From contig NC_080574.1 in assembly GCF_029962835.1 (NCBI RefSeq), positions 27,440,001 through 27,504,000 of the forward strand: a DNA stretch of 64,000 bases, given 5' to 3'. The notes under the pieces are model-generated. The model worked only from the letters and a program-made list of their open reading frames with translations. It did no database searches and was not told the origin of the DNA. Shown here piece after piece: positions 42,899 to 54,706 of the stretch. Position numbers and translations under genes: made by a program. Positions within the stretch are counted from its first letter, which is position 1. Each line of letters begins with the position of its first letter. The stretch comes from Magnolia sinica. Taxonomy: Eukaryota > Streptophyta > Magnoliopsida > Magnoliales > Magnoliaceae.

Positions 42899-43399
42899 GA
42901 CGCGGATTGGGTACGACTACCCCCGCCGGTCCTGAGCTCGGCACAGGCAGGGGCTCTGAGTGTACACCGTGATGTATGGACTTTATCCACACCGCCCATC
43001 ATTTTTTCATATCATTTTAAGTTATAAGCCCATAAAGATGGTAGATTCAAGGCTCAAGTGGACCACACAGTGGGGATTAAACACTTACCGTTGAAAACTT
43101 CTTGGGGGCTACAGAAGTTTTGGATCAATCTGATATTTGTTTTTTCCCTTAAACACTTACCGTTGAAAAATAAACATTACCGTGGGCCCTAAGAAAGTTT
43201 CAATGGTGGCGTCACTATCACTACTTCTTCATGTGGTGTGGTCCACTTGAGTCTTATATTTGCCTCATTTTTGGGCTTATTCACTAAAATGATCGGAAAA
43301 AATAGATAAACGGTGTGGATAAAACCCATACATCACGGTGGCCGCTCAGATCCCGTACCTGAGCCGAGCTCGGGATGGGGTAGTACCCAATCCGCGTCC
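42899..43399. mobile_element. Foldback MITE with 8-9 bp target duplication
   Basis: Left GACGCGGATTGGGTACGACT, right complement GGACGCGGATTGGGTACTAC; both arms continue with '(c)gagctcggc.cagg'. TATACTCC flanks both sides (42891-42898, 43401-43408). Interior carries the usual family blocks, with an internal short repeat 'cccttaaacacttaccgttgaaaa' (43074, 43147). Confidence 0.9.
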
Positions 43400-43859
43400 C
43401 TATACTCCAGTCCTCAAGAACTGACTTAGTTGTCTGACTCTGTACATGTGGCACGCATGTGAAAGATCGAGGCCATTCATCTTAACCACCAGTTAGGGAA
43501 AGGCCCATCCAACGATCCACATTAGTAAAGCCAAGTATATGAACGCCTGGATCTCGTCAATGTGTAGCATACGAGTAAAGATACGGTAGCAGTTGGACCC
43601 CTTCGCTTCATGTCTGTGGGGTGGACGGAAAGGTCGGGTCGGGCCTAGGGCCTGTAACGGGCCTGGCCCGTTGCCACTCCTACGGCTTAGTTTTTGTTTG
43701 AAACGTAAACACACACGGCAAAGTCCCAAACACAGATTGCTTACGAAATCGCCCATTAGGACGCAATTTTCTTTCTTAAAGTCACAGGAACAAGGAGCAC
43801 GCAATGAGGCCGGTTCCTGTGCACGTGCTGGGCATGGGCCCACCTGGGTGGGCTATGGC

Positions 43860-44290
43860 ATCTAAGCCGTGCATTAGGTGAGCACCATCATGAAAGTTGG
43901 ATGCCCTTAAAAAGAGGTTGATTCAACCATCACGTGGGCCAACACATGAATTTGGAGGTTTTTCAGGTGGTTATCCATTGTCTTTTTTCTTTTATGGGCC
44001 CACGAATTTGGAGGTTTTTTAGGTGGTTGTACATTGTTTTTTTTATGGGACCCACCATGCTGCGTATATACCACTCAACCCGTGAAGTACCTGAGAGTCC
44101 ATTGTTTTCTTGAATGGGGCCACCATGTTGCGTATATACCACCTAATCCATGTAGAATGGATGCCTCAAAAATCATGTGTACCTAATCATTAAGTGGACC
44201 GCACCATAGAAAATAATGAACAACCATCCAAAAACCTACATATTCACTAGGTGGCCTACATAATGGATGGATTGGCCTGATGTTTGGGGC
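43860..44290. repeat. MITE-like segment with internal direct repeats
   Basis: 'gaatttggaggtttttcaggtgg' occurs at 43951 and again at 43986, and 'ccaccatg.tgcgtatataccac' at 44052 and 44110. The right side contains inverted partners ('ccatccaaaaacctacatattc'). Ends not resolved. Confidence 0.5.
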
Positions 44291-44481
44291 GTCAGGACAG
44301 GTTGGATATCATACAAGCATTCTGGCAGGGCCCACACATTGTCCTTTGTAGAATAACTTGTTCTACAAAGACTAGCACAGCAGCCTGCTTTGGCACGCAA
44401 ACACCTGATATGGAGAGGAGGAATACAAATTCAGCTCGCCTGAGTGCACTTTCAAAGCACTGGCCCACCTCACGTAGAAAT

Positions 44482-44650
44482 ATGATGTAGAGCGGGTCGC
44501 AGATAATTTCATGGATGGACCAGAAAAGGCCCAATCAGAGACGGAGATGATCCGGACCATCGGAACTTAAAAGGGACGTATCTCACAACCCAGCCCAGCA
44601 GGTTGGGTGGCTAAAGTAGCTCGTCCTATGGGTCGCGGATAATTTCAAAA
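44482..44650 (+). mobile_element. Gypsy LTR 5' fragment
   Basis: Begins TGATGTAGAGCGGGTCGCAG and continues 'tttcatgga..gaccagaaaaggccc', then 'ggtggctaaagtagctcgtcc', paralleling the first part of the LTRs at 17368 and 20102, with an internal rearrangement. The rest is missing. Confidence 0.65.
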
Positions 44651-45969
44651 TAGGGCAGCCATGTGTGGGACCAAGGCCGCTCATCAGTTGGTCCATGCAA
44701 TGTAGATGAGATACCTAAAAAACCAGCCTACGTGATCATCATGTGGCCTGCAACTATACAAAACAAATGACCGGTTAAGAGAAGTTGGCCAATGGGGCAA
44801 ATTCTCTCTCCATGTATTGTCCAACTGGTATTCATATTCACCTTATTCTTATGCATGAAATCTGACCGTCCAATGGAATGGTCCTGTCCCATCGGACACA
44901 AGTGTAGCCCGTTCCCATGGGCCATGCCGCAATACCCTTCCCGATTGAATAATCACAGCCAATAATCAATGGCCCTTTTCAATGGACCATCGACAAATAC
45001 TCTATTTCTCTTCTCAACCACACTTAAAAAGGTTAGGATATCCCCATCGATGAGATTTCTGGGGTATTGTCCATTCAACATGGGGCCCACAGCCCAATGA
45101 TCTGGATTACTGGATCAGGTACCATTTGTCAGAACTGAAACACTAGAAACGTACCTAATCCCCAGTGCAAAGCTCGGGTCAAGGATCCCAGAATTCCTCT
45201 TGGATGGAACCCCAAATCACCTGAGTGATTTGACGACTCCAGCGGAATGGATAAAATGATCAGCTCTAAAAACGATCACCTACAGGCGAAGTACAACAAC
45301 TTTGAGGTACCATAAAATCTTTCCTGCCAACATGCCGCTTTTGTCAGTCTGCTCCCATGAAAATGGTGGTTCCCGCTAGGAAGATCACCTGGCACAAAAA
45401 CCAGGCCATTCCGTTCATCATGTGGACCGCAACATTGGAATAAATGGGACAGTCAAAGGTCTCTCACTCAACATACAGGTTTGGCACACCCAGTAAACAG
45501 ATCAGCCTGATTTTCAAAAAAGGTAATCATCATGGTGGAACCTATTGTTTCCAGGGTGTTGATTTCCTAGGTGAGCAGCTCTTGCTCTAAAATAGCAGGC
45601 AAATGTTAGAAGTTAAACTTTAATTTACATCTTGAAATTTATAATGTCTACTAAAATTTCCATTTCCTTGAAATTCTTTGTAAAATAGCAATCGTTCTTG
45701 GGGTTACTATCTCGAGTGTCCAGTGTATATATTGTGCCGCGCTTACTGCTCCAGACACTTCGTGGTCTTCATGATTCCTAAACACTTCAAGGTCTTAAAA
45801 TAGCTCTTTTGTTACCTTCTTTGCCATGTCTCTTCAAAATTTCGTCTCCAGTAGCTTCGGTTTGTGAAATAGCTTATTTTCCGTTTTCAGCAGCCGCTCT
45901 TGTTCCTACTACCTGCCACTTTGGTAACTGAATCCCACCCAAAACCAGTGCCACTGCTGTGTGGTAGAC
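44651..45969. other. Intergenic / 3' flank of the DUF1308 gene
   Basis: No further gene. The last few hundred bases before 45970 should contain the minus-strand 3' UTR, but I see no clear polyadenylation signal. Confidence 0.4.
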
Positions 45970-47032
45970 CTAATCACTGACCAGTGCACGGGGTCTATGC
46001 TCCAGAGTCAATAACGACATACCGGTCTGTGAAATTGCCCTCACAAATCCCATGTTTGCTGTCAAAGTAGGAGCCCGCCAGTAATCTCCTGTCCCAAAAA
46101 CGACCTTGTTCTTCAGTGCAATCTTCCTTGTAGTGGGCAGGCTCATCATCCGCTCGGAAGGACTATCTGGAACAAACCTGTCCAATTTGAAACCAGTTAG
46201 CGCAAATAGATATGAATCTATGATCTTGCCGTTCAAAATGGTAATGAAGGAGGAAATTGGATATATGTTGCAAATGAGGAACTCTGATAGTGGATTCAGA
46301 AATTTCTTTCAAAACAAAAACTGCAGCAACCACATGTCAACAACCATCTCCAAGTTCCCAAAAAACATAGATCAGTATCTTAAAGAAATATCATTACAAG
46401 ACATCCCAAAATGCCATAAAACTCATTTTATACATAGCCCAACATCCAGTCAAAGATACTTCTCAAAACAATATATATATATATATAGAAAAAGGTACTA
46501 TGCGCTCGAGCTGATGGGAACGTCCCATGAGGTCGAGCTGTGTGGGCCCCACCGTGATGCGTTTCGAACATCTACCCCATCAGTCAGATGCACCATACCA
46601 TCATGGGCCTAGGACTCAAAAATCAAGTCAATCTGTGACTTGTGTGGGCCACACCACATACAGAAGTTGAGAGGGGCCGTGCACCATTAAAACATTCATA
46701 ATTATTTTTTGGGCCCACCGAGATGTGGCTTGCAAATCCAGGCCATCCATTATGTGTGTCCCACTTGGATAAGGGTTCAGACCAAGTTTTAGACGCATAC
46801 AAATTTCAGGTGGGCCCCACCAAGTGCTTTTATATATTTTTGGCATGTCTTCACATGATTTTAGATGGTATGGCCCACCTGAGTTCTGTATATGGATGAT
46901 TTTTGGGATATCCCATAATTTAAAGGGGACCCATCAAATGCACGGTGTTGATGGTCGACACGCATCACGGTGGGGCCCACACAGCTCGACCTCATGGGAG
47001 CTTATCGTGAGGTCGAGCGCATAGCACCTTTT

Positions 47033-47075
<43 letters not shown>

Positions 47076-50000
47076 CAGTCAAAGATGGAAGACATCTTAG
47101 GTATTCTCAAGGTGATTTTAACTGGTTTAAAAGATTCAGGTAGATTTCCTCATTTTTAAAATGGGATATCAAAACATTGATGCTGCTATTATTAATGAAA
47201 GAAGTACCAATAGCTAAGAAACTTACATGAGCTGTTTTAGTAATCGATCTGCTCTCGACTTCTCATTGGGTCCTGCATACATTGACACAAGCTCCTTGAA
47301 CTCCAAAAGAACACTTTCACAGATGACACCTCTCTTACAAGATAGCACACCACTCAATTCCCCTAGAATTGGATTCTGAAGCTCGGACATCACCTGAAAA
47401 AAGGAAAGTTTTGGACTTCAAACAGAGAAACCCAATCATAAATGCTGTGATTGTAAAGTGACAAGCAACGATTAAATGCTATTAGCCTTAGACCCACTAT
47501 TTCTACACCCGACTTGATTGATTTGCATATACTCATCCCACTAATTTTACACCCACCCTGAACCAATGATCAACTTAGCCCTTGTTGTATTCAATCAACG
47601 AAACTTTCATCCTTGCAGCCTGTTGAACCCAAACTGAAAGAGTTTTCCAAGTAGAGTTATGTTTTCGAATATTTATATAAACACAACATCATGACTTCGT
47701 TGGTTTGGGTTTTCTCTTGCCGGATGTGGGTATGGTTGTGTGTAGTTTAGCTTTTGTCTTTTTAGGTGTTTCTTCCTTTTTTCTGCTTGGTTTGGTTTCT
47801 GTTGGGCTTGTTGTTTTTCTTTTCTTTTTAATAAAATCTCATCTTTCAAAAAAAAAAAAAAGACATCATGACTTCGCAGTCCAGTGCTGCAAGTGACAAG
47901 GTAAAAAGCTCAGCCCACTGTTTCTCAACTTCCACTTCATGGGTCTCCATCCAATAGAATATTGAAAATATTGCTTCGTGTCAACAAACATCTGGTGACC
48001 ATGGATTAACCCCGACTAACAAAAACTAAAAAGAGGCCTAATGGGTTTGAGTTTAAAACTATCTACAAAGTTCTTCAGAAAACAACCTCATGCAGTTTAA
48101 CAATCTCACCATCTAAAGTCTGAAACCACAAAAGCATGCATCCCAAACTCACCATGCTCGCTGCACCCTAAACCTAAATTGCTAAGCTTAATGACTAATA
48201 GCCAAACCTAGGGTACCATGCTATACAAGGTTAGAAATAATGGAATCCTGCATTCAAATTCCCCATGGGAGAAGCAGTGAAAAGCCTCAAAGTGGATAGA
48301 TTACCTGTGCCATCACGAACTTGACATTGTTCTTAAAAAGCTTTCTCATCTCACTTTCTGTTGCTGTCAACAGCCGTTCTGCGCCACCATTACTTATTCC
48401 TGACACAAGTGCGACCAAAGCCGTTGTATCAAAATTTATCAGATTCTCGCCCGAGATCGCTTCTGGTTTAGCAGCAACCACACCCATGAAGTTCGATCTC
48501 ATTGTTGAAATCAGAGAACTGAATGCATCAGTTGAAATAAATCCCTCGTGATTTTCAGTTGGTTCTAGATTAGCAGCTCCCATAACAGGATCTTTCATGC
48601 CATGGTCCAAACTCAATTCACTTTTCTCAATGCAGTCGATATTTAGCTGGAATGCTGAAGGTTTCCCTCTCACAGTTACATAAACCCACTCCTCTTCTAA
48701 TTCTGTGAAAATACTGGAATCGGGAAGAGAGAACTCAGCCTGAAACTCAGAGGCCCCGAATTCATCTTGGAGCTTCTGAGCGACAATCTCATTGATCCCA
48801 TTGGAAAAGAAAAGGACGACTGACAATGGCTTCAGGGTCAGTGCAGAGCAGGCTGCTACCAGAACATGTTCTACACGTGTTCGTAACCCTTTATGTCTGT
48901 GAGAACCTAACCACGTAATGTACTTTGGGTTCCTATCTGATATGATAAACCAGAAAGGGTTCCCGTCAACGGTACAAACTATATCAACATGGATGCCTTT
49001 TGAACGGGAATCACATTTCCTTCCATGAGGTGAAGATAGTGGAATAGGCTTGCATACACGTGACACTCCACTTATAAATGGCTGCTGAAGAACATGAACA
49101 ACTGACTCGAGGTAACCGACATTAACACTGCACAAACAATAGCGTGGTTGAAGCTTCCAAGTTCTGACAATCTCTTTATGAAACAAAACAGTAAAGCAAG
49201 CAGTGAGACCTTATCAAATCAAGAGGAAAAGCACAATGCTCTGCTCAAACTATTGGCGCTTCAGCTCAGACCAGTGTTTGGAACAGGTTGGAAACACATT
49301 TTGACAATCAAAATTGCCACCTTCTAGGGCCCAGCATAGATGGTCGAAGCTGCAAAGAACACCCCTGTTGAACAATCCTAGCCATCATTCTTTCATGCCG
49401 GAAATGGATGGCTAAAAACAGAACATAGACCATGGAGCACATGAAAAATCATAAAAGGCTCATCCTAGATAGCAGGCGTGGTTCAGAGGAGGAGATTTTC
49501 GCTTCATTATCCATCTGCAGTGGGGCCCACAGTACGAACAATCAGGATCTTTGAAAGGTGGGCCTTATCTATATGAATATCAGCTTGAACTGAACAGCAT
49601 TCTTCAAGCCAAGCACCACTGTTTCAAGGCAATACATTGTGTACTGCTCAACAGAAGGGTTTTATAGCAAGTCAATGTTGAGAAGCCTCTACTTAAACAA
49701 CACTGAATCCAAAGATGAGGCATTAGTGCAAATTATCCAACCAATCAAATGAGGGCAGGTGAGGACTCCTGGAAATGAGGTACTAAAATTCCCATGGATT
49801 TTATGAAGTGCTGCAGATGATCTAAATAATAGTTTTCGTGGTTCCAAAAGAAACCGGACCAATACCAAGCATTGTACATTAAGCCTAACATACAATTTGT
49901 GTCTAAGTGCGTCTAAATGCATCAAAGGCCTCTTTGTCCTTCAATGATGTAAATTTCAGCTCATGTACTTAGATGCACTTAGACGCAGTTAGATGCAAAT

Positions 50001-52040
50001 TGTATGTTAAGCTTAACATACAAAGCTTTTTGTATCGGACCAGGGCTCTTCCAAAAATTATATAACCTGTATTTAAGCATTTAATACACTTCTACAGACA
50101 ACAGTGACTGAGACCAAAGACATTCTCCAAATTTCCAACAAATCAACCAAGATGAACTTGTGAATATTTGAGGAAACACAATATTGAGAAATATATGAAC
50201 CTGTTAAAGGGTTACTTGGATGTCCCTCGCAAAGAAATGGGATGTTTTTCGGATTAAACTGGGCTAGAACCTAGACTACAGTGTCTGTTTGCGACAAGTC
50301 ACTTGATTGTGGCAACTCATCCACCATACATGCAGGATATATGCATGGCAATCCAAACTGTGCAAATAATGTGTCCCATTGTGATGGAGAATAGCAGGAA
50401 AACTACCCTGATTGAACAATTCCAACTGTCATATTGGTGGTGATCAAATGGACTGCTGACTTTTTTTTCTTTTGAAAGATGGACTGCTGATTTTTTTTAC
50501 TCCTTTTTTTTTTGAAAGATGGGACTGCTGAAAAGAAAATGTCCAGCCGTCAGTATTTGATGAGAAAAACAGATGGTTGTGATTGTCCAATAAGTGTGAT
50601 TTTCTGGACTGTACTCCATCCACAATGTGCTTACAATTTGGAAGATCTTTATTGGTACACCACGCATATGGTGGATGGGCTGACACAATTTAGTCAACTG
50701 TAGCAAACATGTGTTTTAGTCTAGACCAATCTACAATAACAGATGTTGATTTGGGCTGACACGATATCCTACCTAAGGTAGTTCCCATTTTCTGTTACAC
50801 CACAGGTGCAGAGCTAGGACATGTATCTGTTCCCATCAAATATAAGTTGAGGTGTTGATTGGAGTACATCCAAACACTTTTTAAGTGTTGCAAATGATTT
50901 CAGGCTGTGTTTTGAAGCATACTGAGCACTCAATCAAATTGCAATAATTATTCAGTAAGGTGAAAACAACCAATTGGTAATTACCTTACTATGGACACTG
51001 AGAGCCTGCACTCCAAATTGAAATTACACAGCCTTTTCAGGTTGACTTGAAGGGAATGTAATTACAGTTTGGTCATTTCCACTCCATTGAACAAATTATT
51101 GAAATCTGTTTCAATAGTGCAATTGGTAGCATTTGGATGCACAATTGAATTCCACTACGATAGCTAGCTCAACGGAGTGGAAATGACCAAATAGCAATTA
51201 CCTTGAGATAATAGGATCCAAAATGCAATGAAGCATTATACATCACTCCGGCCGAAAGTTTGTACACCAACACTCCGGCTGTTAGTTGGTACAAGCGGGG
51301 GCCATGGTTAAGTAATCCAAACAGTTGAAATTGTAAGCCCCAGTGTGGATGGTCCATGCATCAAAAATCTCCCAGATGGAAAAATCAGAACACCTCTATT
51401 GGTGGCTGAAGAGATAGACAGTTACAAAAGCAAAATGCAACCCCAGTTAACATTAAACCCAAAAATGGTCAAATATCATATGGATAGGATCCTCCAATCA
51501 GGTAGCGTGTTGGGGCATGGGCCATCCACGGTGAGGAATACCAAACCATGGGGCCCACTTCTACGAACTGAGAACTCAATTGTACTGTAAAAACTCGTCA
51601 CAGAAAACTGCATAATACCTTGATTGCAATTACTTTACTTTCGAGCCGAAATTCAAAGGAACGGAAATACAATTCTATGTAAGCAATTGCAATTTGGTCA
51701 TTTACTCTCTACGGAACTAGAAATATTGCAATTCAATTCAACAGTGCATCCAAACGCGGCCGTGGGTAAAGAAGGGGAAAAGAGAAGATAACCGTCTGGT
51801 TGTCTTTGGATCGTGACGTACGTACCTGATCGAACCAGAGAAATCATGAGGAAGGGAGAGACGGGAGAGGAATTTAAGCTCGGAATCTGCCAATTTGATG
51901 AGGGTCCGTTTGCAGGAATCGGTGATTTTGGATGGAGGCAGGGCTTGGATACGATCGATGACGGATCTGCATCTGTTCTTCGCGAACTCGACCTTGATGC
52001 TTCCACTGGAAGCGGCCAAGGAGCGAGCGGGTTCGTTCAT
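45970..52040 (-). CDS. DUF1308 protein (UPF0415/C7orf25 family)
   Basis: Four exons on the minus strand: 52040-51826, 49127-48305, 47393-47227, 46177-45970 (1413 nt, 470 residues). All introns are GT..AG and phases agree. The N-terminus (MNEPARS...) is helical and basic. The large second exon starts NVGYLESVVHVLQQP and carries VDIVCTVDGNPFWFIISDRNPKYITWLG. The C-terminus has FVPDSPSERM and FGTGDYWRAPTLTANMGFVRA, strongly matching the end of C7orf25-type proteins. The Met at 52038-52040 is chosen because upstream frame runs into a transposon. Biochemical role of the family is not established as far as I know. No lesion seen; likely functional. Confidence 0.93.
46488..47034. mobile_element. Foldback MITE, second family, inside intron 3 of DUF1308 gene
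   Basis: 547 bp with inverted ends of about 70-75 bp: left GAAAAAGGTACTATGCGCTC, right complement GGAAAAGGTGCTATGCGCTC, both continuing 'cccatgaggtcgagctgtgtgggccccaccgtgatgcg'. Flanked by TA microsatellites on both sides. The terminal sequence differs from the GCGGATT family though the inner 'gggcccaccgtgatgc' is similar. Confidence 0.88.
47700..47862 (+). mobile_element. 5'-truncated LINE tail in intron 2 of DUF1308 gene
   Basis: 163 bp ending AATAAAATCTCATCTTTC plus a run of about 13 A. It is bracketed by the identical 14-mer ACATCATGACTTCG (47686-47699, 47863-47876). Poly(A), 5' truncation and a long exact duplication are the hallmarks of target-primed reverse transcription. Antisense to the host gene. 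Confidence 0.92.
49875..50030. repeat. Small perfect-type hairpin
   Basis: Left arm (49879-49923, 'taagcctaacatacaatttg' onward) pairs with right arm (49971-50015) with only about four mismatches; the loop is about 47 bp. Arms contain short repeats of 'tctaagtgc/tctaaatgc'. Confidence 0.8.
51126..51763. mobile_element. TIR element (GTTTGGATGCAC family)
   Basis: Left GCATTTGGATGCACAATTG and right complement GCGTTTGGATGCACTGTTG. Sub-terminal 'ggaaatgaccaaat.gcaatt' also pairs with 'caatttggtcattt'. A single end of the same family is at 11702-11728. About 60 bp short of exon 1 of the DUF1308 gene. Confidence 0.65.
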
Positions 52041-52144
52041 CTTCCCGCGCGTTCCTAAAGAAGATTTCCCTCCGTGGATGCGCAGTGTGCAATCTCCCTC
52101 GGATGCGCTGAGTGAGCATTGCTCTGCCTTCGTGCCGTTGTTTG

Positions 52145-52681
52145 CGGAAACGGATTTGCTACTCCCCCTGCCACCAGCTAATGGCTGGTGTTCGGTGGTC
52201 TGTAGGCCCCACCATGATGTATGTGTTTCATCCATGCCGTCCATATATTTTTATAGATCATTTTATAATGCTACAAAAAAAATGAGGTATATCCATCTCA
52301 AGTGGACCACATTACATGAAACAGTGTTGAATGAACGTCAACCATTAAAAACTTTTTGGGGGCGATAAAAGTATTGGATCAAGCTGATCTTTGTTTTTTC
52401 CCTTCATCTGGGACTTTATGACCTAATCAAAATATTAGATGTCAGATAAACAGTATAGTGTGCCTTAGGAGGATTTAAATGATGGATATCCAATCACTAT
52501 TTTTTTCCTGTGGTGTGGTCCACCTAAGATTTATATCCTTCTTATTTTTACAATAAAGCCCTAAAATGATCTTTAAAAATGGATTAACGGAATGGATGAA
52601 ACACATACATCATTGTGGGGCCCACAGACCACCGAACATCGGCCACGGGGCTGGTGTCAGGGGGAGTAGCCAATCCGTTCC
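52145..52681. mobile_element. Foldback MITE with perfect 9-bp target duplication
   Basis: 537 bp. Left CGGAAACGGATTTGCTACTC, right complement GGAACGGATTGGCTACTCC, both followed by 'cccctg.cacca'. CGTTGTTTG lies directly on both sides (52136-52144, 52682-52690). It is only 104 bp upstream of the DUF1308 start codon. Nine-bp duplications and long inverted ends point to a Mutator-like non-autonomous element. Confidence 0.95.
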
Positions 52682-53104
52682 CGTTGTTTGCTTGAGGGTG
52701 TACGTCACAAACGTGCCTTGCCGAGACTCGCTAATTGACACGTGGGATGTGGCAGATCCGTGCGAGATCCAAGACGGCCATCGTATTGACCCTGCTATTT
52801 TCATGACTCGTATAATGATAAGGCATGAGGTGGTTCGTGCGGGCACGGGCTCATTGCAACCTTGACTTGACCGTAGGATTTGGACCCGGTTAAGATGTTT
52901 GGCGCATTAGAAGTTATTATCATAATGTATTAAATGAAATGGAACTTTAAATCCTTGGTTTGAAAAAACATTATGTTTGGTTTGTCATAGGTTTTCAACA
53001 TTGGATCATGTACATGTAGTAAGGAGAGCTAGCAAAGGCTTTCTACAATTCAACTAAGATTTGCAAAATCTTGGGATTTGCTCCTAAGAGTATGATCTAG
53101 GAAG

Positions 53105-53900
53105 TTCTTAGGCTGGTAAGGGAGGTGGGGCCTACCTTAATATTTGTGAGGAATTCACCCCGCTATCTATTTTACAAGATTATTTTAGATTAAGCGACTG
53201 TTAGAATATTATATGACCTTGTTACCATATTTTGTATGATCTTGTTACCATACATATGTCAGAATATTATAATAATATTCTTTTGCATATTACAATATTA
53301 TTCTTTGTATTTATTGTCCTTCTATAATTGTTTGGCCTCATTCACATATAAATAGGCCATCTTTGTATAGTTTATATACACATTGAAATAAAGAATTTCT
53401 ACGACAATCTCTCTCTTTCTCTTTATTTCTTCATGGTATCACAAAGAATATTATTGTAATATTATGGCACATATATGGTAACAAGAGTACACAAAGTATG
53501 ATAAAAAGATCACACAATATTCTAACAACGACTAAAAATGAGATAAATTTAAAACTCAAGTGGGCCACACAAGAGAAAATGGTGGGGATTGAGTGACCAC
53601 CATTGAAACATTCATATGGCCACAAAAGTTTTGTATCACAATGAAGTTTTTTACGTTATCAGTTCATCCCAATAGGAATGAACTTATAAACAGTTGGGAT
53701 GACATATAAACATTAAGGTGGAGCTCGGGAAGGTTTCAATGGTAGGAAATTCTTTCCCCACTCTTTCCTCTCATATGGCCCACTTGAGTTTTGGATCTGC
53801 TTAACTTTTGGTAGCATGTCCTAAAATGATCTCGCAAAATGGATGGACGGGGTGGATTACTCACGAACATTAAGGTGGGCCTCACATTACTTCTTGCTAT
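53105..53900. mobile_element. Foldback MITE interrupted by an LTR hairpin
   Basis: Family blocks on both sides of the insertion at 53199-53527: left 'ggtggggcctaccttaatatttgtgag', right 'aaaactcaagtgggccacac', 'ggaaggtttcaatggtagg' and 'ggatggacggggtggatt..taaggtgggcct'. With the insertion removed it is one element of about 0.46 kb. Confidence 0.7.
53199..53527. mobile_element. Copia-type LTR with an inverted partial copy of itself
   Basis: TGTTAGAATATT... to TTTCTTCA (53199-53433) looks like a complete small LTR with a TATA-like 'cacatataaatagg' (53344). It is followed by TGGTATCA (53434-53441, a primer-site stub) and then an inverted copy of the LTR's first ~85 bp ending AATATTCTAACA (53444-53527). 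Flanks GCGAC and ACGAC agree at 4 of 5. Confidence 0.75.
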
Positions 53901-54289
53901 AGTTTTTAAACACAATTTTCAAGATTAGTAGTTGTTTTCCATGTACAACTAAACACTACATGAATCAAAACATGTATTTAAGCCCTACATCATATATGAT
54001 CCAAACACCAGAGTGAATAACTCACTCACATGGCATTAAGAGACAATCCACATACAAGTGCATTCATTGCAAAAAAGCAATTCCATCCCACCTAATACCA
54101 TCTAATTCTATGCACCAGACACCTTGGTGTGTTTGGTCGGACGTACTGGACAGAACTGGATGGTATTAAGCGGGATTTGATCCCTATTTTCATCCAACGG
54201 TATGTTTGGATGGCCTCATAAACTGCACTCTCCACCCAAAGGATTTGTGAAATCTCTCCTTCAGATTTCGCCCACTGCTCGATATAGCA

Positions 54290-54480
54290 TAAGATACGGG
54301 ATGCGACCACATGCAGCCTTACAAACGGCCCACCGTGATGTATAACTTCGATCCGCACCGTCCGTATGTAAGGTCCATTTAGTATAAAGAATTGGACCAA
54401 AACAAAGGTAGATCAAAGGTTGCAGTGGACCACGCCATAAGAAGTAATGGTGCTAAGAACGCCAGCTGTTGAAAAACGCA
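54290..54480. mobile_element. Foldback MITE fragment
   Basis: 'ggcccaccgtgatgtataacttcgatccgcaccgtcc' and 'gcagtggaccacgccataagaagtaatgg' are the left half of the GCGGATT-family interior; no right half. Confidence 0.6.
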
Positions 54481-54706
54481 TGTTGTATTGCAATATACTT
54501 TGTATTTCCAAACACTCCCACAAGTTTACAACTAGAAGATGGCTGAATCCCATCACCCATCCAAACAGAAAAACCCAGATCATCCCAGGCTATTCCAATC
54601 TATTGGAAGTCCTAGACAACCACTAAAAGACATCTCATTACCTTAAATCTAATTACATCCCATCTGATCCACTCTAATGCAATGTCCCAAACTGGCAAAT
54701 GGAATT

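Larger units (their letters stand above)
49128..51825 (-). other. Intron 1 of the DUF1308 gene
   Basis: 2.7 kb intron (donor GTACGT, acceptor GTGCAG). Holds a small hairpin (49875-50030), MITE-like wording at 49330-49660 and 50300-50700, and a TIR element at 51126-51763. No other gene. Confidence 0.6.

Noticed and set aside
43493-43865. Overlapping open frames near 43.5-43.9 kb on both strands
   Set aside because: No domain, no splice context; part is a hAT-end-like 'gggcctggcccgttgccactcc' fragment.
46106-46612. Open frame of 168 codons on the plus strand
   Set aside because: It is antisense to exon 4 and intron 3 of the DUF1308 gene and runs into the TA tract and MITE.
51738-52244. Longer N-terminus for the DUF1308 protein starting inside the MITE
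   Set aside because: The extra residues come from the transposon and the frame overruns the splice donor at 51825; the Met at 52040 gives the conserved-looking start.
51895-52368. Open frame of 157 codons on the plus strand
   Set aside because: Antisense to DUF1308 exon 1 and continues into a MITE.
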